A DNA stretch of 64,000 nucleotides, from contig NZ_PJCF01000006.1 in assembly GCF_002835935.1 (NCBI RefSeq), forward strand, positions 124,001 through 188,000, in the 5' to 3' direction. Both the position numbers and the translations under genes were made by a program. This document shows, piece after piece, positions 9,458 through 17,804 of the stretch; within the stretch, counting starts at the first letter, position 1, and each line of letters starts with the position of its first letter. This DNA comes from Paraglaciecola sp. MB-3u-78. Lineage in GTDB: Bacteria > Pseudomonadota > Gammaproteobacteria > Enterobacterales > Alteromonadaceae. The notes beneath the pieces were generated by a model, which saw only the letters and a list, made by a program, of their open reading frames with translations, did not search any database and was not told the DNA's origin.

Positions 9458-9703
9458 ATGAGCCCAGATGAAGAACAGTTAAAAAAGTTGTTCAATGAAA
9501 GTGCGCCTGTCACTGATGAGAACAAAGCGTTGCAACAGGTCCTTAGGAAATCTTCGAATACAACCGCAATCAAGGATGTTGGGAGCCTTTTTATTGGATG
9601 GGTTTGGGTTTTGTTGTTAGGTTTTGGTGCGTCAGCATATTCAGCGAAACGCCGCTTTGACTTGCATCAACAGCAAAAAAAACACAGAAATAACAAAAAT
9701 TAA
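9458..9703 (+). CDS. crfX: CrfX-like small membrane-associated protein
   Basis: 81 residues from the ATG at 9458, chosen because GGAG sits 7 bases upstream; a TTG at 9425 would extend it without a binding site. Pattern: an acidic/amphipathic N-terminus (DEEQLKKLFNESAPV, then ALQQVLRKSS) followed by one hydrophobic segment (DVGSLFIGWVWVLLLGFGAS) and a basic tail. This order, and its place before a CmpX-like gene and an ECF sigma gene, match the Pseudomonas crfX-cmpX-sigX arrangement. The symbol rests on synteny and weak resemblance; function is unknown beyond that association. Confidence 0.62.
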   Translation: MSPDEEQLKKLFNESAPVTDENKALQQVLRKSSNTTAIKDVGSLFIGWVWVLLLGFGASAYSAKRRFDLHQQQKKHRNNKN

Positions 9704-9737
9704 TATTACACACATTACTTAAAAATGGAGTACCGAC

Positions 9738-10589
9738 ATGAATATAGATATTTGGACACAATCGTTTGGCAATGCCTTGTCGCGGTTTTGGACAGAAATT
9801 GCGGGATTTTTGCCTAATTTGATTGCCACAATAATTTTCATTTTTATTGGGTTGCTATTATCTAAATTTTTTACAAAATGGTTTGCTAAGGTTATTGAAA
9901 AAATAGGCTTCAATACGCTTTGCGATATGCTGGGTATAGAGAAGGGTTTAAAAACCTTAGGATTTAAATTAAGCCCATCGTCACTCGTGGGGCGGATCCT
10001 TTATTTGTTTTTTGTGTTGATAATTCTTGTTGCGGGTGCAGAAACCTTAGGGTTAGACAGACTGTCGTCTTTGTTGGATGAATTTGTGTTGTATCTACCT
10101 AAATTAGTGGGAGCACTCGTGATTGCTGTCATCGGTTTGTTTATTGCCAAGGCAGGCAAAACACAAGTAGAAGCGTCTTTTGAAAACATGGGCATTGAGT
10201 TCGGTGACGCTGCAGCAAGAGTGCTTCAAATGTTGGTGATATTTATCACTTTTTCTTTAGTTGTTGGTCAACTGCAATTGGAAACTGAACTACTCAATAC
10301 GATTTTTACTGTCTTGATCGCGAGTATGGGGATCGCGTTGGCGTTGGCGTTAGGTTTGGGAACTAAGGCTATTGCAAATAGTATTGTTTCGGGAATTTAT
10401 GCAAGAGAACAGTTGTTACCTGGAGATGAAGTTGAATTTAAAGGTTTTACTGGGAATGTAGTCCAGGTTAGCACAGTCAACACCATTATAGAAAACAAGG
10501 ACGGACTGCAATTAAGTATTCCTAATCAAGACTTATTAACTCAGACATACACCATAACTAAGTTGGCTGAACGCTGGGAAGAGTCGTAG
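9738..10589 (+). CDS. cmpX: CmpX-like mechanosensitive-channel-type membrane protein
   Basis: 283 residues with two TM-helix repeats (GFLPNLIATIIFIFIGLLLSK and YLPKLVGALVIAVIGLFIAK), a further TM (about 165-185), a Gly/Ala/Leu-rich pore-like helix (ASMGIALALALGLGTKAIANS) and a short MscS beta domain with LLPGDEVEFKGFTGNVVQ. It lacks the long C-terminal alpha/beta domain of canonical MscS, as CmpX does. In Pseudomonas, CmpX affects SigX activity and membrane homeostasis. It sits 34 bases after crfX and 12 before the sigma gene, so one transcript is likely. Confidence 0.8.
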   Translation: MNIDIWTQSFGNALSRFWTEIAGFLPNLIATIIFIFIGLLLSKFFTKWFAKVIEKIGFNTLCDMLGIEKGLKTLGFKLSPSSLVGRILYLFFVLIILVAGAETLGLDRLSSLLDEFVLYLPKLVGALVIAVIGLFIAKAGKTQVEASFENMGIEFGDAAARVLQMLVIFITFSLVVGQLQLETELLNTIFTVLIASMGIALALALGLGTKAIANSIVSGIYAREQLLPGDEVEFKGFTGNVVQVSTVNTIIENKDGLQLSIPNQDLLTQTYTITKLAERWEES

Positions 10590-10601
10590 AAACGATTAAC
10601 T

Positions 10602-11177
10602 ATGAAAAGCACAAGGCCCGTTGTCAGTAGTGTTTCAGAGAGGTTGTCGCAGCTAGATGACAATGAGCTTGTACGAATTGCGCGTATACAACTGCCCTAT
10701 GTGACAACTGCATATGAAGTGATTTTTCATCGATATCACTCAAAGTTAATACAAGTCTGTTTTAGATATCTTGCTTCAATAGAAGAGGCAGAAGAGACTG
10801 TGAGCGATACAATGTTAAATGTGTTTAACAATATACATCGCTTTGAAGGACGTTCCAGTTTTAAAACATGGATTTATCGGATTGCTTATAATCAATCTTT
10901 GAATCGATTAAGGAAAAAACAGCTCACCCTTGTATCTATAGATGAGGCTGATTTTATAGCTGAAGAACAAGTTGAATCGGAGGCATTTGAAGATAATGAG
11001 AAGGTTGATCTTTGGCTATCCACACTCAGTGTGGAAGAGCGCTCAATTGTCGTTTTTAGGATTATTAGTGGACTGAAGTTTAGTGAAATTTCAGAGATAG
11101 TCGATCAGAATTTAAGTACGGTGAAGATGCGCTATAAACGTGCATTGGAAAAGATACCAAGCTATGCAGACATCTAG
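10602..11177 (+). CDS. sigX: ECF sigma factor, SigX-like
   Basis: 191 residues with sigma region 2 (about 38-105: YHSKLIQVCFRYLASIEEAEE, then FKTWIYRIAYNQSLNRLRKK) and region 4 (about 132-185: LSVEERSIVVFRIISGLKFSEIS, STVKMRYKRALEK). The 12-base gap to cmpX and the absence of a following anti-sigma gene fit the SigX group, whose activity is linked to membrane state rather than to a classical anti-sigma factor. It would direct RNA polymerase to envelope-stress promoters. No autoregulatory promoter could be assigned by eye. Confidence 0.82.
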   Translation: MKSTRPVVSSVSERLSQLDDNELVRIARIQLPYVTTAYEVIFHRYHSKLIQVCFRYLASIEEAEETVSDTMLNVFNNIHRFEGRSSFKTWIYRIAYNQSLNRLRKKQLTLVSIDEADFIAEEQVESEAFEDNEKVDLWLSTLSVEERSIVVFRIISGLKFSEISEIVDQNLSTVKMRYKRALEKIPSYADI

Positions 11178-11322
11178 ACTATTACATAAACACAATGTAT
11201 TAGCATATCCTGATATTTAACAGCGTTTTCCTTTTTCCACTCTTATATGCAGGTGAACTAGGATTCAGTTATCACAATCTGTCCCTTTGGAAGGGATTTA
11301 AGGGCTGTTCTAAAATTAAGCT

Positions 11323-12594
11323 CTAATTAAGGGTTTTTGGAATGCTGTGCAGTAACTCATCGTAGTGTGCATAATTCTTAGTCATGTCCATTTTATTAAT
11401 AAACTCAGAACAGGTTAAATAAGACAATAAATAACGTGCATCTTTGACCCAAGGTGGTAAGTATTTCGCCGGTTGGCAGAGTCCCATTTCTTCTAATTTG
11501 TATAAAACGGGTATGTCTTCAATATCCATTTTGCCGCAAAATAATAACTTCAGGCAGTCTGCCCTGCCGTTAGCCGCTATGGCTTTTAAAAAATTATGCA
11601 CGCGGATAAATCCTTCTAAATAGACCCCATCTTTAGTAAAGGGTGCACCGCCGGTTAACACGCCACCTCGGAATACTCTCCGGGTGTTTTCGTAGGCCTG
11701 TGATTCGTTGCCAATCCGCTCTAAAAAATAGTGATATACGTCTAAAAAGTCGGCTCCTTCGATTGCCATTTGTATCGCCAGAATACGATCTGCAAGCCTG
11801 CGAAGACGGTCTAAATCTATTGAGTTGGTAATATACTCAGAGAATACGGCTAAACCTTCTTGTGTTTTAGTGGTACCTGGATGACCAGCGGCCAATATTT
11901 TAAGATGCGGTTGATTTAAGCCATTAATAGATGTGGCGACATGAATATGTGCTTCATGATTAATTAGCTGCTGCGCATCAAGGTCAGTAAAACATGCCGT
12001 TTTTCTTATCCTGATAAGCTTTGGGTTTGCTAACGCATTAGCAGAAAGCTCGTCTACAATTTCAACTTTTGGGGCTTCGTCACCAAACATTTTCACAACT
12101 GCAGCCTGCATTTGCTGGGCGATATCAGAGGCGAGGTAACACATTGGAGGGGGAGCACCTAAGTCGTAGGTTGCGTAACTGCTAATTTGTTTGTCAAAAG
12201 TATTGGCTAATTCAAGAGGTGTGGATTTGCCGTCGGCAAAAGGGTTGGTTGGTTTACCATATAGTTTTTCAGAGAATTCATAAAACTTCTGGGTGCCTGC
12301 TGCCGCCATCATTAAAGCACCATATTCAAGCTTGATAGACACACGTTCTAACCAGTTATCTATATCTGTATTTTTAAGCAGTGATCTAGCTTGATTCACT
12401 AATACTAAGGTTTTGCTAGGGTCAAATTGAAGATAGTTAACCTTAGGCAGTTCTTTAGCTTTATCCCCAAAGAACTGACGCTTAATATCTCTGTTCCATT
12501 CAAGATGAGACAGTATTCGAATCGGTTGGCTGGCACTATATAAGATGGAGCTGATCTTACAAAAACGCTCTTTCTCTAGTTCTTCTTTATTCAT
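11323..12594 (-). CDS. DUF1704 / QEGLA-motif metallopeptidase-like protein (MATCAP-related)
   Basis: 423 residues. A zinc-type HExxxH motif (His213, Glu214, His218, in NHEAHIH) is followed by the family's QEGLA at 245-249, whose Glu can act as third ligand. This is the DUF1704 family, annotated in bacteria as 'flavohemoglobin expression-modulating QEGLA motif protein'; eukaryotic relatives (MATCAP/KIAA0895) remove C-terminal tyrosine from tubulin. The bacterial substrate is unknown. Cytoplasmic, no signal peptide. It is the last gene of a minus-strand run DUF432-mscS-gss-this gene, separated from gss by a strong inverted repeat. Confidence 0.85.
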   Translation of the reverse strand: MNKEELEKERFCKISSILYSASQPIRILSHLEWNRDIKRQFFGDKAKELPKVNYLQFDPSKTLVLVNQARSLLKNTDIDNWLERVSIKLEYGALMMAAAGTQKFYEFSEKLYGKPTNPFADGKSTPLELANTFDKQISSYATYDLGAPPPMCYLASDIAQQMQAAVVKMFGDEAPKVEIVDELSANALANPKLIRIRKTACFTDLDAQQLINHEAHIHVATSINGLNQPHLKILAAGHPGTTKTQEGLAVFSEYITNSIDLDRLRRLADRILAIQMAIEGADFLDVYHYFLERIGNESQAYENTRRVFRGGVLTGGAPFTKDGVYLEGFIRVHNFLKAIAANGRADCLKLLFCGKMDIEDIPVLYKLEEMGLCQPAKYLPPWVKDARYLLSYLTCSEFINKMDMTKNYAHYDELLHSIPKTLN

Positions 12595-12624
12595 TAAATA
12601 TTACATTCCATGCTAATCACCAGA

Positions 12625-12673
12625 CACTAGCAAAGCTTAACCCAAAAACTATTTTCTTTAAGCTTTGCTAGTG
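12625..12673. promoter_or_regulatory. 16-bp perfect inverted repeat between gss and the QEGLA gene
   Basis: The arm CACTAGCAAAGCTTAA (12625-12640) is exactly complementary to 12658-12673, with a 17-base loop. It lies in the 107-base gap between gss and the downstream QEGLA gene. There is no T-run after either side, so it is not a standard intrinsic terminator. An intercistronic mRNA-stabilising hairpin, an attenuator, or an operator are all possible. Confidence 0.6.
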
Positions 12674-12701
12674 CGCTATTACGACTGTATGTTCTACTTA
12701 A

Positions 12702-14561
12702 TTATTCGTGGCAAACTTGTAGTGCAATACAATCACTGTCTTTGCCAATAATCATTGAGGGATCAACACGTGTGCCACTTCCAGCATAGTTTCCTTGGGC
12801 GGTAAAAGTACAAATCTGTACATAAAGATTGTCAATACATGGCAATGGAAACAGTTGTTGGTAAATTTTTTCTCTGTTGTCAAATACCCCCATTTTTTCA
12901 GCTAATATATTGTGGTCTTGATCAATCAACTGAATATTTGCACCACATCTTCCGACTATCGGTTTAACAACGTATCCGGATTTAACTAGCTCACTATTGA
13001 GTTCGAAATCAGCATTCAATAACAAGGGGTGATTTGGGAATAGAGACCATAGTATCGGTAGTATTGCTTTATTACTTGGAATGAGTGTCCACATCGGCTC
13101 AAATACCATAATGTCATCGTTTAGCAGTACATCGGATAAAGATGGGGAGCTATCGAGAAAGTCAGGATCTCTTTGAGTGCCCTCCTCCAAACGCAATTCA
13201 TCTAATGCGGTTTCCCATGCCCACGTTTTCCAAACCCATTTAATCAGGTTTCCATTACCATCCTCGATTTTTTGATTTGCATTCCACCGAAGCGAGTCCA
13301 ACCCTTTGACAAGCTCACAATGGTACCCCGCTGCCTCAATCACATTTTTCATAAAAAGTGCGTGATAGGTTTCTTCGGGATCATCGTCTTGAAGCACATG
13401 CACAATAGAGTCGATTTTACAGCTCTTCCATGCCTTCACTAGGTGCTTAAATAGCTCGTTACCTGCGTCAGTTCCACCTTTTACATCAAAGTGTTTAAGC
13501 CACTTACCTTGAACTTTACCCACTTCCATATAACAAGACGCAGAGTCACAATTGTATTCATATACCTTTAGACCGTTCTCAGACATGGCAAAATCAAAGC
13601 GACTTGTAATCAACTGGTTTTTTCTATTTGCCCAAGATGTTCTTATCTTCGACAGGATTTTTTCAGGCAAACCAAATTTACCCAATAACTCAGGGTGCTC
13701 AAGTGCATAATCAGTGGCGTGTAAAAACATTTGGTGAAGCTCATCAGTAGCCGATTCTAGAGCCACTTTAGCGGTAGCAGAAATCTGATAATATTTTTTT
13801 TCATAGGAGGCGGAAGAGGAAAGCTTGTGGCCCTCCATCATTTCGACAAATGCGTTTTCATCTTCATTCGCCAAATTAAGCCATGGTGTGCCTATTTTGC
13901 TATTGTCTGTGGCTTCACATGAGATAATGTTAAACATCTCTTTGTTGGACGCGTCTAACGTAATGGCGTGAGTTGGATCATCGGTTTGTAGCACCCACCC
14001 CAAAATAGTTGAGTCATTTGATGGACATCGAAGCCAGTAGTCTCCTCTGGTGCCTACTTTAGCTTTAATTTCTCTTGAAAAATTTTGTCTATCTGGCCAT
14101 TTTGCAAAGTCTTGGTTTTGTTCAACGACCCTGATCTTGTCCTCATAAACTTCTGTGATAATAGCGACATGCCCAGTTTCTTCAAATTCACCGCCCTCAT
14201 CCCAGATCAATAAACATCCTGGCTCAGGGCGTCGCTGAGAACCATTTTTAAATGCATTCAGGGGCAATTCTTGGCTGTTAACTAAGTCCCGTACATAACG
14301 AAGTCGAAAAATTTCGTATGCCATAGCCACATCGTTAAAAATATAACCTTTATTGATATACAACCAACGTCGCGCAAACTCTACGCATTGCCATTTATAT
14401 CCCATGTAAATCCCATCTACGTAACTTCTATAATGGCTGCGACTGGGGTAGGCCTCTTCATTAGCTGTTTCATAATCTGAAGAATAGGAGATAACACCAC
14501 CTGGTGCGATGCCTAATGACTCGCCAAATTTAAGATCACCTGATGTAATATTTTTAGTCAC
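12702..14561 (-). CDS. gss: Bifunctional glutathionylspermidine synthetase/amidase
   Basis: 619 residues, the same length as E. coli Gss, and alignable by eye end to end. The N-terminal CHAP amidase domain (about 35-195) has Cys59 in KWQCVEFARR, His131 in ETGHVAII and Glu147 in VVEQNQ, the known E. coli catalytic residues. The C-terminal ATP-grasp synthetase (about 210-615) has VYEYNCDSASCY, WKTWAWETA, PSNKAILPILWSLFPNH and VKPIVGRCGANI. It joins glutathione to spermidine and can hydrolyse the conjugate. Start is GTG with GGAG upstream. It lies 63 bases after the MscS gene in a four-gene minus-strand cluster. Confidence 0.95.
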   Translation of the reverse strand: MTKNITSGDLKFGESLGIAPGGVISYSSDYETANEEAYPSRSHYRSYVDGIYMGYKWQCVEFARRWLYINKGYIFNDVAMAYEIFRLRYVRDLVNSQELPLNAFKNGSQRRPEPGCLLIWDEGGEFEETGHVAIITEVYEDKIRVVEQNQDFAKWPDRQNFSREIKAKVGTRGDYWLRCPSNDSTILGWVLQTDDPTHAITLDASNKEMFNIISCEATDNSKIGTPWLNLANEDENAFVEMMEGHKLSSSASYEKKYYQISATAKVALESATDELHQMFLHATDYALEHPELLGKFGLPEKILSKIRTSWANRKNQLITSRFDFAMSENGLKVYEYNCDSASCYMEVGKVQGKWLKHFDVKGGTDAGNELFKHLVKAWKSCKIDSIVHVLQDDDPEETYHALFMKNVIEAAGYHCELVKGLDSLRWNANQKIEDGNGNLIKWVWKTWAWETALDELRLEEGTQRDPDFLDSSPSLSDVLLNDDIMVFEPMWTLIPSNKAILPILWSLFPNHPLLLNADFELNSELVKSGYVVKPIVGRCGANIQLIDQDHNILAEKMGVFDNREKIYQQLFPLPCIDNLYVQICTFTAQGNYAGSGTRVDPSMIIGKDSDCIALQVCHE

Positions 14562-14624
14562 TTTAACTCCACTCCCAGTGACATTTTTGTGGTTGTTTGC
14601 ATACTTTTAACAAGTCACTTGTTT

Positions 14625-15464
14625 TCATTTCGTGATCTCGTTTATAGAAACAGGTATAGGTTTTGTGGCTTCCCCAGAATATAAACTGATATGAGGAAAC
14701 GGAATTTCAATGTTTTGTTCATCGAATGTTTTTTTGATTTCTTGATACATACTGTTTTTTAAAGCCAGAAAATTTTCTTTTTTAGCCCAGACTGACAGTT
14801 GGATGTCAACGGAGGAGGAGCCAAAGCCAAGTAAAATAAATAAGGGTGCGGGTTCATCTAAACACAGCGTATTTTTTGTCGCTACATTGTTGAGTATTTC
14901 TTTTACTCTCTGTATATCCTCTTTATAGGCTATTCCGATTTGAAGATCAGCTCGCCTAATTGGAAATCTGGTCAATGTAGTCACTTGTGTTTTTATCATA
15001 GATTCATTCGGAATTCGGACAAACAAGTTATCAAAGGTCCGAAGTTTTACTGACAGCAGATCGATGGAAATCACTTCTCCAGTTGTCGACTCGACTCTAA
15101 TGATATCTCCGACAGAAAATGGTCTTTCCATCATCAAAAATAGTCCACTTATAAGGTTGGATGCGGATGTTTGTGATGCAAAACCAATAGCCACACTAAA
15201 AATACCTGCTGCGCCCAGTACAACACTTAGATCAAATCCAAGTTCTTTCATCACTGAAATAAAGGTAAGGATTAAAATCCCATAAAACACTAAACGTTTA
15301 AGCAATATCATGCTGTGTGGTGTGAGGTTTGCCACCTTAAAACGCCCAACGCCGTTTCTGGCAAAACGAGCAAGTAGGTAACCAATAATAAGTATTGAGA
15401 AGCCTTTGCCAATGGCAAAGACATGCCATTGCTCCATTAAATTCAGTGTTGTACTGGTTTCCAT
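14625..15464 (-). CDS. MscS-family mechanosensitive channel (in gss operon)
   Basis: 279 residues: three TMs (about 18-35, 53-72, 78-100) with pore helix LGAAGIFSVAIGFASQTSASNLISG and the beta-domain signature RPFSVGDIIRVESTTGEVISI, then an alpha/beta C-terminal domain ending IEIPFPHISLY, as in typical small MscS. It opens under membrane tension. The start has AGGAAAA upstream. It lies 28 bases after the DUF432 gene and 63 before gss, so it is probably cotranscribed with both. DUF432 next to an MscS gene is a recurrent pairing to my knowledge; with gss it is unusual. Confidence 0.92.
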   Translation of the reverse strand: METSTTLNLMEQWHVFAIGKGFSILIIGYLLARFARNGVGRFKVANLTPHSMILLKRLVFYGILILTFISVMKELGFDLSVVLGAAGIFSVAIGFASQTSASNLISGLFLMMERPFSVGDIIRVESTTGEVISIDLLSVKLRTFDNLFVRIPNESMIKTQVTTLTRFPIRRADLQIGIAYKEDIQRVKEILNNVATKNTLCLDEPAPLFILLGFGSSSVDIQLSVWAKKENFLALKNSMYQEIKKTFDEQNIEIPFPHISLYSGEATKPIPVSINEITK

Positions 15465-15492
15465 TGTAAAATTTTCCTAAGGTTGCCTTTAC

Positions 15493-16278
15493 TTAAGCCA
15501 CTAAACTTCTAATTGACCGCATAAATGTATTTTCATCAGCCATTTCCCTTGCTGGTGAGATTAATGTTAGATCCGTTTTTTCGCTTTCTTTTGTTAAGTT
15601 TTTAATAGCAAAGGACGGACGGTCACCATCTAAGTGATGTATCAAACACACCTTGTCAGTCCAAAACTGATGCGTGGCGTCAACATAAAGGTTTAAAAAT
15701 GGGGCCGGGAGGCTAATGCGTTCTATGGTCAATACTTCATCATGTTCATTAGATATGTTTATTGTGGTGATGGCTCGGTGTGAACGTTTTTGGATGTTAT
15801 CTAATGTGACTTTTGCATCGGTGTACTTTGAGTAGCATAGTTCACCGACCATTGTATTGGGTCCAAACCATGAATCAGATGGCAGCCAGAATGGAAGGTC
15901 ACTGATTGGTAACCTTCCTTCATGAGCATAAAAAGCCAGCCATAAAGGAGAGCTGACATAGAGTTCTATTTTCTCTCCAGGAAGTACATTGAGAGCAGAG
16001 TGAGGCCTAACAATGATGGAACGGTCAGCCAGTAGTGGTTTAGCGATTAGGCTGTTCTGGGTGTTTTTAACCAAGTAGCGTTGAGGTAGGATATCTATTA
16101 CAGGGTCCGTAAACGTTGCCCTCTCTAATACCAGCTCTTCAAAGCTCTCTTCATTAGTCTTTTCATTCGAAATTAGCCACTCGGCATCTTTGCGTTGTAC
16201 AGATATTTTGCGTTGACCAATCCGCCAAGTTTTAGCCTCATTTAACTCAAAATTAATATCACCCCACCACTTTTTCAT
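15493..16278 (-). CDS. DUF432 family protein
   Basis: 261 residues matching DUF432 by its opening WWGDINFELNEAKTWRIGQRK and by the block PGEKIELYVSSPLWLAFY followed by WFGPNTMVGELCYSKYT. No signal peptide or TM; beta-rich and presumably cytoplasmic. Function is unknown. DUF432 genes are often beside MscS channel genes, here 28 bases upstream of one, suggesting a channel-linked role. It is the first gene of the DUF432-mscS-gss-QEGLA run. Binding site before the ATG is weak (AAGAG). Confidence 0.78.
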   Translation of the reverse strand: MKKWWGDINFELNEAKTWRIGQRKISVQRKDAEWLISNEKTNEESFEELVLERATFTDPVIDILPQRYLVKNTQNSLIAKPLLADRSIIVRPHSALNVLPGEKIELYVSSPLWLAFYAHEGRLPISDLPFWLPSDSWFGPNTMVGELCYSKYTDAKVTLDNIQKRSHRAITTINISNEHDEVLTIERISLPAPFLNLYVDATHQFWTDKVCLIHHLDGDRPSFAIKNLTKESEKTDLTLISPAREMADENTFMRSIRSLVA

Positions 16279-16813
16279 TTTTTACTCTTTTTAGTCTCAA
16301 TTGTTTCTAAAGGCACTGAATATATATTTTTACTTTGATAAGAATTAAATTCAAACCACATCATCATGCATAACTATCCTAGTCTTTTGTGAGCCGTAAA
16401 TATTCTTTAATATACTGGCTCAAAAAGGATATATGTATATAACATTTTTTTAGCTAGCTAATTATCACCATTATCTAACGCCAAACTTGCTTTAGAGAGA
16501 CTTTTCAATGCCTGTTATTTTGAGGCACTAACACTAAGGGTTGCACCTAACCCAACACACCTTAATTAGGCGATAGTTTCACTATCATTATGTGGGTATA
16601 TAGACGGTTCATCGTTCTAAAAAGACACAATCATTGTGAATTTATTTTTGGCGTTGCTAGTGCTACCTTGTTGTCAATATTTCTCAAGACCTGACACTAT
16701 TTGTTTAAATGGGATATGAAAGTCTTGGCTTCTATTGTATCTAGTCTCAAACTGAGAGTTAATCAGTTAATATTCTATAAGCTGAATGCAGCAAAACTAA
16801 AAAGGTGTATAGG
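16279..16813. other. Gene-free interval with short hairpins
   Basis: About 535 bases between the divergent DUF432 operon and the Na+/Ca2+ exchanger. No ORF is convincing. Three small hairpins occur in series near 16516-16580 (TGCCT..AGGCA, GGGTT..AACCC, GATAGT..ACTATC). It must hold promoters for both neighbours but no clear -35/-10 pair was assigned. Confidence 0.4.
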
Positions 16814-17779
16814 ATGATTTGGGCTACGTTAGCAATTTTGGTTGGATTACCTGTTCTTATCTGGAGCGCAGAACGGTTTATCCATGGTGCCTCTTTTACT
16901 GCCGGATATTTCGGTATTTCGCCGTTGTTTATTGGCATGTTTATCATTGGTTTTGGCACATCCGCGCCAGAAATTATCGTCTCTATTTTCGCCGCGATTC
17001 AAGGCAACGGTGGTCTTGCTTTAGGTAATGCGTTTGGTTCCAACATCACCAACATAACATTGGTACTGGGCACTACAGCTTTACTCAGCCCCATTATGGT
17101 GAAATCAGAAATTGTTAGAAAAGAACTGCCAATTTTACTCGCAATTACATTCTTTGCCGTTTGGCAGTTATTGGATCTTGAGGTTTCACATGATGATGCA
17201 TTCTCATTGCTTGGTATATTTGTATTACTGATTTCTTGGAGCGGATGGCAGGCGTTTAAGCAACCAAAAGATCAGCTGGGCAAGGAGGTGGCTATTGAGA
17301 TTACTGATAGTCAGCTTCAGCTCAAACCTCATCTAATTTGGTTAGCCGTAGGTTTAATTCTGTTGATTGTCAGCTCCAGAGTATTGGTGTGGGGAGCGGT
17401 TGAAGTCGCCCAATATTTTAAAGTCAGCGACGTGATTATCGGACTGACTATTGTTGGTATTGGAACCTCGTTGCCTGAGCTTATTTCTTCCATTATCGCG
17501 GTAAGGAAAAACGAACACGAATTAGCAATCGGTAACGTTGTTGGCTCCAATCTTTTTAATACGCTCGCTGTTGTTGGAATCGCGGGTGTGATTCAGCCGG
17601 TTCAGGTTGATGCTACCTTTTTGTACCGAGATGGCTTGTTAATGCTGGGCTTAACCGTAGCATTATTGATATTTTGCTTAGGAATAAGAGGCCCTGGAAA
17701 AATTAATCGGTTCAAAGGTTTAGCATTGATTTTGTGTTTTGTGGGCTATAATTTATATTTAGTCTCCACACAGTTTTAG
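16814..17779 (+). CDS. Na+/Ca2+ exchanger family protein (CaCA, YrbG-like)
   Basis: 321 residues from the ATG at 16814 (AAGG upstream; a GTG at 16805 would add three residues). It has the two inverted alpha repeats that form the ion path: GFGTSAPEIIVSIFAAIQG..LALGNAFGSNITN (about 50-80) and GIGTSLPELISSIIAVRKN..LAIGNVVGSNLFN (about 210-245), with acidic Glu in each (APE, LPE). About ten TMs in two halves joined by a polar loop near 150. Inner-membrane cation/Ca2+ antiporter. It converges on the large MscS gene. Confidence 0.9.
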   Translation: MIWATLAILVGLPVLIWSAERFIHGASFTAGYFGISPLFIGMFIIGFGTSAPEIIVSIFAAIQGNGGLALGNAFGSNITNITLVLGTTALLSPIMVKSEIVRKELPILLAITFFAVWQLLDLEVSHDDAFSLLGIFVLLISWSGWQAFKQPKDQLGKEVAIEITDSQLQLKPHLIWLAVGLILLIVSSRVLVWGAVEVAQYFKVSDVIIGLTIVGIGTSLPELISSIIAVRKNEHELAIGNVVGSNLFNTLAVVGIAGVIQPVQVDATFLYRDGLLMLGLTVALLIFCLGIRGPGKINRFKGLALILCFVGYNLYLVSTQF

Positions 17780-17804
17780 CATCCTTGCTCAATGTATCTG
17801 CAGA

